From Prostheceraeus crozeri (lineage: Eukaryota > Platyhelminthes > Polycladida > Euryleptidae), in NCBI GenBank assembly GCA_907163375.1, contig CAJQUW010011511.1:62001-126000 (forward strand): a DNA stretch of 64,000 nucleotides, given 5' to 3'. Below the pieces are notes generated by a model. That model saw only the letters and a list, made by a program, of their open reading frames with translations. It was not told where the DNA came from and made no database searches. Shown piece by piece: positions 38,240 through 50,855 of the stretch; within the stretch, counting starts at the first letter, position 1, and each line of letters opens with the position of its first letter. Both the position numbers and the translations under genes were made by a program.

Positions 38240-39129
38240 TGAGTCTCTCAACTGGAAGTACAGTACTATATTTGAACAAATGCTATTGTTGAGACTCCGG
38301 CTGGTGACGCAGCGCAGGAAGTTCAATTATTGAAAGTGTATCTTTGCTTCAATGTTTGTCCAGTCTTTTCTGACTCATCATTGATCGAAAAGTGTCAGCA
38401 ACAAAGTTGCCCGTATCAACGCACCTTTAGCCTGTTGATTGATTATAATCTCGATGCTGGAAGATAATGGTGAAAGCAATTTTTCTTTGAATGAACAGGG
38501 AGATTCATCGAGACTTTCCTACAAAGTTCTGCTCAGGTTCTGCATTGGCTGCCGGCAGTGGTGGAGAAGGGGATGGAAATTCTGTAAAAAGTCGAAATAA
38601 AGAAATATTTAACTATTTATTTAACAATTTACACCAGTAGTGAGTATTCTTGCTATGTTGCATTCAATTCTTCTGTTCTTCATGACGCTACTTAAGGCTC
38701 TGTGCCTTTTGGCGATTTTTCACCAGATCTGGATTTGCTGCGATATTCGTGAAATGCACGGGTAGTACATGCCCGCACACTTCATCTCACACGTTCATTC
38801 TACCAGTTCGTTTGACTGGCGCATGCATTTTTCAAAATGGCGGCGCCAACTTCACATCAGATGTAGAAGATTTCATTCGCGATTCATCCGTCAACAGGCT
38901 ACTCACGGAGAACTGCATGTTCACTTGTGAAAAATCACAAATGCACAAAATCACGAAGCATTTTGATAGAGATGGATCAACGAATTTTGATGAGACTCAA
39001 GATTACTTTAACTTATTGAGAGTAACTGAATAGACGAAAATACTTAATAGTTCTTTTGGAGTCACTGTTTAAATCCAACCAAGTTTTATGCACAAAAATC
39101 ACGTATAGCAATAATTCTGCATTTTACAG
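38240..39129. other. Host DNA; one open frame of unclear status
   Basis: The frame 38749-39033 (+) is open for 94 codons and contains FDRDGSTNFDE, reminiscent of an EF-hand loop but lacking the glycine at position 6 and glutamate at 12. No good acceptor site precedes it, and its exon phase does not fit the exon at 39130. I leave it unassigned. Confidence 0.3.
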
Positions 39130-39283
39130 GCTCGGTTTATGGTGCCTCATTTAACGACGAAGTAAGTGGATCATTGCGAATGGATTTTGGTGCAAATAAT
39201 AATCACAGAATCTACGGCATGGTCGGCAGCAAAAAAAATACTTCAATACAGGTGCTTCTGCTAAAAACAGATGAGCCATGCAA
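39130..39283 (+). CDS. Internal exon of an unknown plus-strand gene
   Basis: Acceptor TTCTGCATTTTACAG ends at 39129; donor GTAAGC starts at 39284. The frame reads SVYGASFNDEVSGSLRMDFG onward, ending ...LLLKTDEPC, without stops. It ends two bases into a codon, which fits the exon starting at 44480. The sequence looks like a beta-rich extracellular domain; I do not recognise it. Confidence 0.5.
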
Positions 39284-40232
39284 GTAAGCTTTCCAATTAA
39301 GAAATAAATTGCAATGCTTCTGACTCTCTCAGTAAGGTCTATGAAATTCAACGTGTGAACTGTAGATTCAATACAGAAAATATTTATACAATATTTCACA
39401 ATTCAAATTAAACATCACTAAAACATTAACAATAATTGTTGAGGTCAATTATGAATAACTACGACACTGAGAATAGTCCAACCTCCAACCTGCACTCATT
39501 TGCACAGGATTTTTAACGCTGCAGATCTTTCTCGATTGTCCTTGATGTATGTAATTGTTGTACATGTTATGATCAGACATGTGCGCCGCCACTGTATCAA
39601 TGAATATTGATTGATTGTATTAAGAATAAGCGGCTCCGTGCACATGATCAAATTGACTCGCCAACGGACTGTCATCGTCGCGAATCGTCAACAAACAACA
39701 ACACACAAGTAGAATTATAATATCGAGTATTTTTCCGATAACAGTCCCATGTGAAACTTCGTCTGAAAAATTGCAGTTTCATGATGAGAAATCATGCTCT
39801 CCTTCATTTCACTTTTTAGCCTCTGACAAAATAATGCAGAATACTATGGTGCAAGCATAGTAAGATTATCAATCAAATATACTGATAATTTGATAAGACT
39901 TTAATTATTCAAGTCACACTTACAGCATCGTCAAAATTTTTTTTTTAAAAACTTCTCTTTCGCATGATCAGTGGTTCTGCGTAGACAAATTTTGTCTGAT
40001 GCATCAGTAGACTAAGATGATGCAAGCTAGCAGATTGGTAAAAAGTAGAACTAAACTTGCCGATTAGCTGATTTCCCATCTTATCTCAAATGTTTCAGTC
40101 TTGTATCTTGCACAAGCCAAGATGGAATCAGTAAAAAATTATTGATCCGTTAACCTTTGATTACTGCAAAATTATCACATCTTTCACTTTCAGCCTCACT
40201 TTCAGCAAACCCAACTCCTCTCTTTTTACTAC
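39284..40232. other. Probable intron, nothing recognised
   Basis: AT-rich non-coding DNA; a minus-strand frame at 39151-39399 is the shadow of the exon above. Confidence 0.4.
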
Positions 40233-40422
40233 CGGTACAGGTCGCGCCACACAAATTTATCAACGAAGGGAAAACACGGCTTGTACATGTTGTCGTAGTC
40301 GTACACAGGATACACAGTAGAAGTCAATGTGTTCCACTTCTTTAAATGCTTGTTGAACTTCTTACGGTTCTCACGCTTGAGGTCATCGGCCAGATGTTGG
40401 AGCATTTCGTAGAACACAATCT
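40233..40422 (-). CDS. Exon of an unknown minus-strand gene
   Basis: On the minus strand, acceptor TCTCATTTTCAG precedes 40422 and donor GTAGTA follows 40233. The 190-bp frame is open (IVFYEMLQHLADDLKRENRK onward, ending KFVWRDLYR), with a basic helix then an aromatic-rich segment. Coding quality and both splice signals support an exon; family not recognised. It lies on the opposite strand within the presumed intron between 39283 and 44480. Confidence 0.5.
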
Positions 40423-40479
40423 CTGAAAATGAGACTGAAAGTGAGGCTTTCACTAATAATAGTGAATACTCGCTGCCTC

Positions 40480-42640
40480 AATCTTCTTAAAAAAAGGTCC
40501 TAGTTATCGTATTCCGCCAAAACTTGATGACAGTTTTATTGACGATATGATATTAAACTTGAATAGATTAACGTATAAACTGCGTTGGAATAATGTATTC
40601 GATACCACGAGTTATGAACAAAATAATAGCAATGCCGTTTGAGCGCAATACGGTTAGCTTTCCTAAACACATGGATAAAGAATCGGAAAATATTCTTAAT
40701 GCTTTCAAATATGAAGTCATAGAAGTTACAAAAAAGATGTAGCCTTCACTAAAAAAGTGAATCTTACCGAGAAATACAAAAACAGCTTAGAAAAACTAAA
40801 ACATTTGTCAAAGAACATAATCTAGAAATTGTTCCGACAGATAAATCAAAACGTTTATGCGTAACAGGGATATCTTACATAATAGAAATACATGTAAGGT
40901 ATTGTCTACATCTAAATGTGAAAACATACAGCGACAAGCTAATAAGATAATTAACTCTTGCTACAAAAATAAATGAAGTAGAAATCAATTTGAGCGTCAT
41001 CATGGATCCAACTCTCAACCGGCTGGATTTTACACTCTTATAAAAGACCATAAGCCTGAAAATAATGGAATCCATCCTATGAGACCAATAGCATCTACCA
41101 TAAAAACTCCTACTGAAAAAATCGATTGGCTTTGTAGTAAAATATTAAATCAATTGGTTAACTTTGTCCCTGCTCATTTACGTAGTTCGAAACGATTAAT
41201 TGAGATTCTTGATAATAACACGTGAGGAAGAACTGGTGATATTTTCATATCTCTAGATGTTATTGCTTTGTATACGAGCATAGCGATTAGTCTGGCACTC
41301 GAAGTAGTCGTAGAATTTGCTCAAAGACATTAGCATGATATAAATCATTTGGATTTCACGATGGAGCAATTTAGCAACTGTCTTAAGTTTGTGAGCTACA
41401 ATTTTGAGATACAGTATGGTGATGAAACATATCTCCGAATTGGTGGCGTCCCTATGGGCACACATTATGATCCACCCTTCGCCGTTATTTTCATAAACTA
41501 CGTAGAAAACAGAGCTTTAAAAGAATTGAAAAAAATTAATATCTCCCCTCCGATATTCAAACGTTATATCGATGACATCATTATGGGTCCTTTTTCATCT
41601 AGTTTTCAATATAGTTACAAAATTCTCAACATATTCAGCAACATAAATAAAGATGTTCAATTTACTTTAGAAATTCCACAAAATTGTCTAAACGTCCGAG
41701 GTTTTGAGCATCTCGATTAAAAACGATTGTGTTTGTTACAAGCACTATAGTAAGCCATTAACTTAGGATAACTCTTTACGCAAAGACAGCTGGATGCCAC
41801 ATCATGTTAAAAGTAACTTCATAGAAAATACTCAGAACACATCCGAGGAAAGATGCAGTACGATAGCAGATAAAACTGAAGCAATTCATAGCGCTAAACA
41901 AAAAGCTTAAGAAAAACGGTTTCAAAGAAAAAGATTTTAAGCGGAAATCAAAGAATAGGAAGCGTCACTCCAATGCAAATGAAAATATTAATTTATCTAT
42001 GCCTTTCGACAACGACAGCTTAAACAGAAAAATTAATTCTCTGATTCGCAAATATAATCTCAATGTTGATCTTGTCAATACTTACCAGTCCTACATTGTC
42101 CCGCTGTCTAAATAGTCGCAATAAACATCAAAATAAAAAACACGACAAAACTGCAACCTTTGTAATCGCTTGCCTGAATTAATAGATTGTAATAGTTACA
42201 ATGTTGTCTATGAGTTTAAATGTCGGATTCGTAATGCTAGTTACATAGGTAAAACTTCAAGATCTTTCAAAATTAGGTATCAAGAACATAAGCGGAGTAT
42301 TATGAACAAGGACAGTAAGAGTGCATTGAGTGTGCATCTTCGTGATTGTTCTGTTGTTGACCTTGATGACTTCGATGTGAATATCCTTCAGAGAGCGCGA
42401 AGTACGGTTGACACTGCTTTGATAGAAGCTCGCATGATTCAGGACAGATGCCCATCTATGAATCGTCGTCATGAGCTTGCTGGCTTGTAGGAGAACACAG
42501 GTCGCGCCATATAGATTTTTATTCAGCTTTTACATATATATAGTCCAAGTAGCATGTCATATGCGCCTGTTTTATACTCTGTCAAGAAGGGTCTGGACCC
42601 GAGACGTCGGGTAAAAACTCGTTTTCTCTGCTTTATTAAC
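40480..42640 (+). mobile_element. Penelope-like retroelement, degenerate
   Basis: Plus-strand blocks in order: N-terminal region (ILNLNRLTYKLRWNN), RT blocks (FYTLIKDHKPENNGIHPMRP near 41030, IFISLDVIALYTSI near 41250, GGVPMGTHYDPPFAVIF near 41450, YIDDIIMGPF near 41570), then a GIY-YIG nuclease at 42170-42490 (VVYEFKC, SYIGKTSRSFKIRYQEH). Several stops and shifts break the frame. The 3' end at ~42580-42640 carries a hammerhead-like motif. Confidence 0.88.
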
Positions 42641-42729
42641 TAACGGATTTGCAGAAATTCAAGGGAGTACGTTTCTCTATTACGAGTGCAGCCTATAAAA
42701 AAACATGTCTCAGATATTAAATTCTTGAA

Positions 42730-44117
42730 CGGCCTCATTCTTGACTTATATTGAAGTTTTTTTCATTTTTTTCTCAGGTATGATGCAATATCTCGCTTTC
42801 TATGTATTACCATTCAACACATTAGAGAATGGAGAAAGATTTATCGTGGTCAAATTTCAAATTTTGATATCGGTACAACTGTCACAATTGCTTTTACAAA
42901 TTGAACATAAACGTGAACTGAAATCCAGCTTTTGTAAAATAAAATGGCACACGATCAGTTTACCAGAGGTATGGCTATTGGAATGATTCGTTGTAGTATA
43001 AGTTGTGCGAGTGTTGCCGAAGAGCTGCAACTATCGAGAGTCGTTGTTTAGAGGTGGTGGTGTCGATGGAAAGCAGAAGGAGATGTTGAAAAGAAGAAGG
43101 GATCTGGTCGACCAAGAAAGTCTACAGGAAGGACAGACGCACGTCTAGTTTTAGCTGCAAAGAGGAATAGATTTGTGTCAGTCCCAAAGCTAGTCGCACA
43201 CTGGAAGAGTGCCTCAAATATAGACTGTAGCGTTCGAACGGCTTACCAAAGATTGCGAGAAGCTGGAATTCAATCGCAACGACCAGCTGTCTTAATTCCA
43301 TTGAGTTTTGAGCACCGCAGAAGACGAGCTGCCTGGTGTGATGCCCATCGCTCATGGAATGACCATCACTGGCAGAAAGTCTTGTGGACCGATGAATCGA
43401 GATTCACTCTGAATTTCAATGACGGTCGTGTCAGAGTGCATCGTCTTCCAGGTGAACGCTTTGCCCCATGCTGTATTAAAGAACACGACAGATGTGGTGG
43501 TGGAAGTGTTATGCTGTGGGGTGGCATTTGGCATGGCGGACGAACGACAGGAGTCATCATCAAAGGCACGTTGACTGGAGAGAGGTATCTCAATGAAATT
43601 GTGCTTCCTGTTGTTGCCCCAGTGGTCAGGGTGGAGTGGAGGATCTCGTCTTCCAAGACGACAACGCAATACCACATCGGTCCTCTGCTGTCATTGCCAC
43701 TGTTAGGAGATTGAACATTCAAACCCTTGACTGGCATGCACGCTCACCTCTGACTTGTCACCCATTGAACAAGTCTGGGACGAGCTTGGGCGGCGAGTGA
43801 GAGACCGCTATTCACTTCCACCAGTGTCCCTGAAGATTCTCTCTGAAAGACTGACAGAGCAGTGGCTTCTCCTTGAAACATCCTTCATTCAGAAACTTTG
43901 TGAATCCATGCCATCTCGGATTACTGAATGTATTGGAGCTAGAGGAGGGTACACGCGCTATTAAAGTTGAATCTGCTACATGCGTTGTTTTTCTGTGCTA
44001 GCGACTTGGTAGAGATTGTGACTAAATTATCAAGGTATCATACATGCATGTATATATACCTGTCAAAAATGAAAGAAGTTGAAGAAGTACATGCTTCAAA
44101 AATTTTGTCAATGAGTA
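42730..44117 (+). mobile_element. Tc1-type transposon, copy 1
   Basis: Near-identical to the inverted copy at 49497-50855. The 3' end GTCAATGAGTA is preserved at 44117; the 5' end is diverged or truncated next to the Penelope 3' end, so its start is approximate. Confidence 0.85.
42944..43964 (+). pseudogene. Tc1 transposase, copy 1, broken
   Basis: From ATG 42944: helix-turn-helix (ISCASVAEELQLSRVVV), a stop directly afterwards, then GSGRPRKS, catalytic WTDESRF (near 43390), FQDDNAIPH-type region (shifted frame, near 43660) and SPIEQVWDELG (near 43760), ending at 43964. One early stop and two shifts near 43640-43750 prevent a full product. DD34E-type Tc1 family. Confidence 0.85.
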
Positions 44118-44479
44118 CATATATATATCCCAGTTGTAATTGTATTGCTTTAAAGATGAACTCATTATCGATTAATTTTACTATTAAATATTTTATATAG
44201 ACGGAGATACCTGAAAATCATTGCTGTTTTAGCTTGAGGCTAGAGAGTGAATCAAAAGGTGCCCTTGGAAATGAAATATGTATTTCAAACATATCTTCAT
44301 TACCAGAACGTGATCGTAAACAAGATCACTTGAACTGTAGAAGTATCTCTATGAATATGAATGTGATGCTTCCATTGTATCGAGCATAAACTTGCTACCA
44401 TATCACAATCTTGATGATTTCATTGTGTCATCCATCAACTTATTCAACTGATGACTGTCATTCTTTTTCTCTCTTTCAG
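44118..44479. other. Probable intron of the unknown plus-strand gene
   Basis: Non-coding; ends in a pyrimidine tract TTCTTTTTCTCTCTTTCAG. Confidence 0.45.
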
Positions 44480-44750
44480 CCAATTTTCATACTACAGAGT
44501 TCATCAACTCCTTCTGGAGAATTTAAATGCTACCTACATAGCGGGATACCATAACGGTCGACGTGTTATTAACAAGGAGTTCTCTAGCAATGACAACACA
44601 CCCTTGAATCACAGGGTTGTTGTGATGTCTATTGAAAATGAAGTCAGCAGATTCTTGGCATGTGCTCCTATTCTCAGACACTCTGCTAAAAATTGGTACC
44701 AAAATGTTGCTGCAACAGATTTCAAATTTGCCTACGGAATTGATACCTGA
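44480..44750 (+). CDS. Terminal exon of the unknown plus-strand gene
   Basis: A strong acceptor precedes 44480 and a TGA lies at 44748-44750. The frame reads QFSYYRVHQLLLENLNATYI onward and ends FKFAYGIDT, 90 residues with two cysteines at most and one possible N-glycosylation site (NAT). Phase fits the exon at 39130-39283 exactly (two bases plus one). The retroelement and Tc1 in between would then be intronic. Family not recognised. Confidence 0.5.
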
Positions 44751-47700
44751 ATACTATGATCAATTTAATATTGTTTGATTCAGAGACGATAACGATAATT
44801 TGATATCTTTACTTCGGTAGGAAAACTATGCAACGGGGACAGGTTCATAAAGAAGAAATTTTTTGACTTATTTAATATCAATTGGGTTGACAAATTAGTA
44901 CCGGTAATCTACATCCATTATTGATAGAAAGGTGGTGATCCTCTTCCCACGCGTATGCTCCTGACATCAATTTTGTGAAAATGCATTGAAGATCAGTTTT
45001 GCCTCGAATTTCACAACGGTTTTGTTTGGGGACCACTCAAAATTCAAATAGAAGCATTTAACACGAGAAAATCAGATCAATTCTCACTCTCCACTTTGTT
45101 TTAATTTATATAGGTACTTCCTCCTATTTAATTTATGATGCATCTTGCATTAATGTGAGTGTTGGCAATTCTCATACGATGATGAAACTCATCCCAGCAG
45201 CCATTTATAATAAAATATAATGCTTACTAATTCAAATTATTAATTGAATTAAAACAGATAAGTCGGACATCTGACATAGGTAAAATTACATGTAACTTTG
45301 ATTTTCATCGAGCAGCATCGTCTGCAAGCGATTAATTCTATCACAGCTGGCTTAAAAACTCTAAAACATCGCTTCCAAAACACTTTCTCCCGCCCCTAAA
45401 TTTGACAGTACGCCACTTACTTTCACTGAAATTTTTTTTAGCTATCAAAACAAAGAATTCCTGGCAAGTGAAACGTGCTTTACTAAGATTCCAAAATGAG
45501 TACTATAACATTGTAATCATAACATTCAAAATGATATGCTTTGCGAAAGATCAATATCCAATAGACCAATTTTGCGGAATATCAATGTCAAGAGTATCAC
45601 TTATCAATATGCCATCGATGTATGGAGGGTGTCAGATGTTGATTGCAAGACAGAAGATGTGTCACGTCACCGACTTTAGCTATTCATCAAAGCTGATATA
45701 TTTTCCTGACACAGATATTAAAGGGAAGAAGAAATTCCATTGTCTAGATCTTCTTTTTCACTTCAATAGGGAGTGAATGAATCTCACTAAAAAAGGTGAC
45801 CGAAAGGCTCCTCACTTTTCAAGAATTAAAGAATTCCCTTGCAGCCGCGAACTCTGTATGTCAAAAGAGGTACATACATTCCTTTCGACACAAGATGGTA
45901 ATATCAGGCGGTCTTCATGTCTTCGTAAATGTCGAATCTATTAATAATAAAACGTAATAATGCGGATATTCAATCGGGAATCATGTTGTCACCATTGTAA
46001 TCGGAATAATCAAATTCCAAGATTTTGAAATATAACTCATCCGCGAGCCATTATGTAGAGGGGGTTGCTACCTTCCTGTTGGGATACGCTATTCTAGAAA
46101 TGCTTGTTAGGCCTACTGCATATAGCCAGCAGAATTTTATGAGTCAATAAAACCAATGTAAGGCTGTATGTGAATACTTGACGGCTCGCAAGCCTGATAC
46201 AAGTCTTTGAATATTGAATTATTAATCATAGCTGTTGACAGCTATAAAAGTCAAATGCTCGCATACATCGACGGTAGCATTTGCAATTTCAATTTTGTCG
46301 TCCAAATTGCCGAAATAGAATGCTTGCAATTCAGTTCAAGCCAAAGTACAATTCAAAGAGCAATTTGATAAAAGTTTATTTCATAAAACAAGAACCCTAA
46401 TCGTCAAAGCATTTATGCTAGGTTTGTCAAATAGTTTTCAGGATCCAAAGCTTTCAATAGGTGTGGCATGTTCTACGCATATCACATTCAAACCTATCCC
46501 GAATTGTGAATCATGAATCAGTCCGATTCTTGTGAATAGTATGCTTGCTTCTGCATTGTACATTAGAAAATAAGCATTTCCGGGGTCTACACGGATGCCT
46601 GTATTCAGTTTTGGTGCAGCACTGCATTACTGTTCCTTAAATCAATTTCCGAAATATTCTGCTCTTACGTGTATAAAAGCTCACTGTCTTCTTTTATTAT
46701 TGTTATTTTTCCATATACATGTGGTACTAAACAAAATATTGAAAGGAATAAATGAAAACTGTTACGAAAAATGTATGATGATCCATTAAATGTAATTCAG
46801 TCAATAGTGTTCAACTGACACAGAACCTCCGATTATCAAATTATCGTTATCGATCCGAATTATTTCAACATCATCTTATGTCAAATAATAGATAGATGGA
46901 ATATTCATGACCTTCAAAGTGATTGCTTTTCTTGAAATTCTGTTTTGATAGAAATAAACAGCATTTTAAGAATATAGACATCTTTTTTCTTCTACGTATG
47001 GGAAATCAATGACATAGAAATTGCTCGGAGATATGATACATGATGTGTGAAAGTAGATCAGCCATGAGCGACGATGCCTTTGAACCCATTGATCCAAGAA
47101 GATACGTCCGCTTGCCGACCGTTTTGCCAGATGAAGCTTCCAGAAGCTTCCAGGGCTACTCTCAAGCCCTTACGAGAGTCAACCGTCCAAGTCCAACTAC
47201 AGAGGTGTGCTTATAAGCCTGGGCTACATATACAGACAGTAGGACGGAAGGCTCGCGGAACTCGGAAATAGAAAAAGTAGAAACGAGTAACTAGAAAGAG
47301 AGGCGTTTATCACAGTCAAACAGACGGTATTTATACATGCATGACAATGAACATGATAAGTATTCAATTCAGCAACACAGACATCATAGTCAGTCACATA
47401 CCATACCGCATACTGCGATAATGACATAGATCTCGAACACAATGCAACGTCACAGACAATAGTCACCGGCAACAATGCATTCGAGGCAGCCAGCACTTGT
47501 ACGTGACCACGTCAATACACATGAGGGTTTCGGAGTTCCCCTCCGGAGCTGTGGCAGCTGGTCGGAGCAGGAGGTCCGGCTTGAACTTTTATATGTATGA
47601 GAATTCAGTCATTTGTGAGAAAGTGATATTTGAAAGTCTAGGGGAAGCGAGTGCAAGTGTGTCATCGATTGGTAATCGTTGTAGCCCCCCCCCCAAAATC

Positions 47701-49496
47701 TACTGGCCTTCACCTCTCAAACACAATCTAAAGCATAATTCTAAAGGAGATCGTGGGCTTCCTTAAGATTCTGTCTCAGTTGAAAGCGCATTGGGATATT
47801 CGAAGAGCTCTTGGTGAACAGCATGCACATGCATTCTCCCCTGAAATTTGATGTACCTATTTTCAAGCGCATGCAATATTGGTTCTCAATAATTCTCCCC
47901 TTAAAAATCCATGGTTATTTTACAAGCGCCTTATTTTCAATAATATACTTACAAAAAGTGTTAATACACTTCTGAGGAAGTGTTTCTGTTTGAAAAATAA
48001 TTTTGGTTCAACTTGAAATAATCATTTGTTTCACTTGACTGATACAGAAGCTTGCCAGCTATAGTAAGTGGTTAAAGTCTCTCTCATTCAATTCAAAAAA
48101 TGTTCTACACATTTTGAAGGCTGTCCCACTCAATTTAAAACATTCAATATAAAACAAGATCCATTCCATAGCAAAAACCAAACGACATTGAAACAATCAA
48201 TGATATCATAATATTTCATGATGCACATATACAGCATGAAATCTGCTAAATGAAAATTGTACGAATCTTCCCAATAATTAGATCACATGAGTAAGCAATG
48301 AAACATTTGTCCAAAAGTGTTTATCAGCTCACCAATGTAAGACTAAGCTAAACACCGCAAAGCTTCAAAACCTGAAAATTTCGCATGTGAAAGAATCTGT
48401 CACATACATGTGAAATGCAACCGATATGTGACACAATCTGACGCATGTGCCAAACATGTGACAGATAAGACATTCTATTTATTGCTGAACCGAAGCATAC
48501 ATTTCCGATAAGATGAACTTAATTAAGATTCTTATTAAGTCCGGAAAATACTTGATGGGAAACCTAACTGATTAAAGCATGGCTGCATCATTAATGCACT
48601 AACAATCTTCAGAAGAAATGAGCATAAGATTGATTTACAAGCATAAACTAGAGATTAGAGAAGTGGACAGTTCGAGCGTCCGTTACGGGAGCGTCCGTAA
48701 CGTTGAAAAATGCTATTGTAAAATGAAAACGGAACTATTCTATGCTGAACGAATATTATTATCTTAAAATTTCATGTCTCTACTTTGAGGAAGATATCAC
48801 TTGAAAGTGAAACTCCTTATCAATTCGCAGAGTTTTGAAGACGAAATTTTAAAAGTCAAAATAAGATTTTTACGGCGAGCGTCCGTTGCGCCTACTTTTT
48901 GGGCTTCATATTGGGTGCAGAACGAATTTCGGTCTAATTTTTCTATGAGATGAATAACTAATATAAACACATATATTTGCGAAATCCAGAAGATTTATGA
49001 TTCTTTAAACTGCTCACAGAACCTTAAAACGTCTTGCAAACGAGCGTCCGTTACTACTGTATATGAAATTGCCCAGGAAGATCTTCCTGGAAATATAGGA
49101 AGCATTGGATTCCTTTGCAGTTGACTTCAGAATTCCACGTTTCTGAAGGAGATAGTGAATGAAAATGGAGAATTTCAAATAAAACATACCTGCTTGAATA
49201 TTGTCGATTACTGTCATCAATTAAGGATGAAGGATGTTATGCAGTTGAATGATTGCCTTTCAGGGTTCCCGTAAATATTTGATCACCATCTTGTCATTTC
49301 CTCATATTCTTTTACTACGGCATAGTCGAACCATTAGAAATGTCGAACCATTGTAAAGGCATGCGCATGTTAATGTGAAAAGTTAAAGCTGGATTACCGA
49401 TGGCCTCATTTTCCCTATGGAGGCCCTGCAGTACATGTTTGAGGAGCAATGTGCATTGTGCATCAGCTTCTACTTCAGAATTTTTTCACCTAAATA
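44751..49496. other. Host DNA, mostly non-coding
   Basis: Weak candidates only. The frame 45442-45776 (+) follows a TTTTTTTTAG and is open for ~110 codons, possibly an exon, unassigned. A short frame starting MSDDAFEPIDPRRYVRLP lies near 47064-47213, unassigned. Between 48674 and 49055 the 11-bp motif GAGCGTCCGTT (or ...GTA) occurs four times. Nothing else is recognised. Confidence 0.35.
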
Positions 49497-50855
49497 TACT
49501 CATTGACAAAATTTTTGAAACATTTACTTCTTCAACTTCTTTCATTTTTGACAGGTATATATACATGCATGTATGATACCTTGATAATTTAGTCACAATC
49601 TCCACCAAGTCGCTAGCACAGAAAAACAACGCATGTAGCAGATTCAACTTTAATAGCGCGTGTGCCCCCTCTAGCTCCAATACATTCAGTAATCAGAGAT
49701 GGCATGGATTCACAAAGTTTCTGAATGAAGGATGTTTCAAGGAGAAGCCACTGCTCTGTCAGTCTTTCAGAGAGAATCTTTAGGGACACTGGTGGAAGTG
49801 AATAGCGATCTCTCACTCGCCGCCCAAGCTTGTCCCAGACTTGTTCAATGGGTGACAAGTCAGGTGAGCGTGCAGGCCAGTCAAGGGTTTGAATGTTCAA
49901 TCTCCTAACAGTGGCAATGACAGCCGAGGAGCGATGTGGTATTGCGTTGTCGTCTTGGAAGACGAGATCCTCCACTCCACCCTGACCACTGGGGCAACAA
50001 CAGGAAGCACAATTTCATTGAGATACCTCTCTCCAGTCAACGCGCCTTTGATGATGACTGCTGTCGTTCGTCCGCCATGCCAAATGCCACCCCACAGCAT
50101 AGCACTTCCACCACCATATCTGTCGTGTTCTTTAATACAGCATGGGGCAAAGTGTTCACCTGGAAGACGATGGTCCACAAGGCTTTCTGCCAGTGATGGT
50201 CATTCCATGAGCGATGGGCATCACACCAGGCAACTCGTCTTCTGCGATGCTCAAAACTCAATGGAATTAGGACAGCTGGTCGTCGCGATTGAATTCCAGC
50301 TTCTCGCAATCTTCGGTGAGCCGTTCGAACGCTACAGTCTATATTTGATGCACACTTCCAGTGTACGACTAGCTTTGGGACTGACACAAATCTATTCCTC
50401 TTTGCAGCTAAAACTAGACGTGCGTCTGTCCTTCCTGCAGACTTTCTTGGTCGACCAGATCCCTTCTTCTTTTCAACATCTCCTTCTGCTCTCCATCGAC
50501 ACTACCATCTCCAAACAACGACTCTCGATAGTTGCAGCTCTTCGGCAACACTCGCACAACTTATACCACAACGAATCATTCCAATAGCCATACCTCTGGT
50601 AAGCGGATCGTGTGCCATTATATTTTACAAAAGTTGGATTTCAGTTCACGTTTATGTTCAATTTGTAAAAGCAATATTGACAGTTGTATCGATATCAAAA
50701 TTTGAAATTTGACCACGATAAATCTTTCTCCATTCTCTAATGTGTTGAATGGTAATACATAGAAAGCAAAATATTGCACCATACCTGAGAAAAGAATGAA
50801 AAAAACTTCAATTCAAGTCAATGATAGTTTGTTTCATTAATTATGTCAATGAGTA
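49497..50855 (-). mobile_element. Tc1-type transposon, copy 2, with TIRs and TA duplication
   Basis: TA at 49495-49496 and 50856-50857. Terminal repeats start TACTCATTGACA and match over ~25 bp with few differences. 1359 bp, inverted relative to copy 1. Confidence 0.88.
49650..50620 (-). pseudogene. Tc1 transposase, copy 2, broken
   Basis: Same protein as copy 1 but with different lesions: the early codon after RVVV is intact Trp here, a stop occurs three codons later, and the WTDES block is lost by a small deletion near 50175-50200. FQDDNAIPHRS and SPIEQVWDKLG are present in a good frame (49613-49975). The different breaks show that the copies decayed independently after transposition. Confidence 0.85.

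Noticed and set aside
38749..39033. EF-hand protein exon
   Set aside because: FDRDGSTNFDE lacks key loop positions, no good acceptor precedes it, and its phase does not fit the neighbouring exon.
47064..47580. Solo LTR or gag fragment
   Set aside because: No paired LTR, primer site or protease/RT motif could be found; left as unassigned host DNA.
49889..50587. 232-aa plus-strand ORF
   Set aside because: It lies antisense to the Tc1 transposase of copy 2; the real protein reads on the minus strand.
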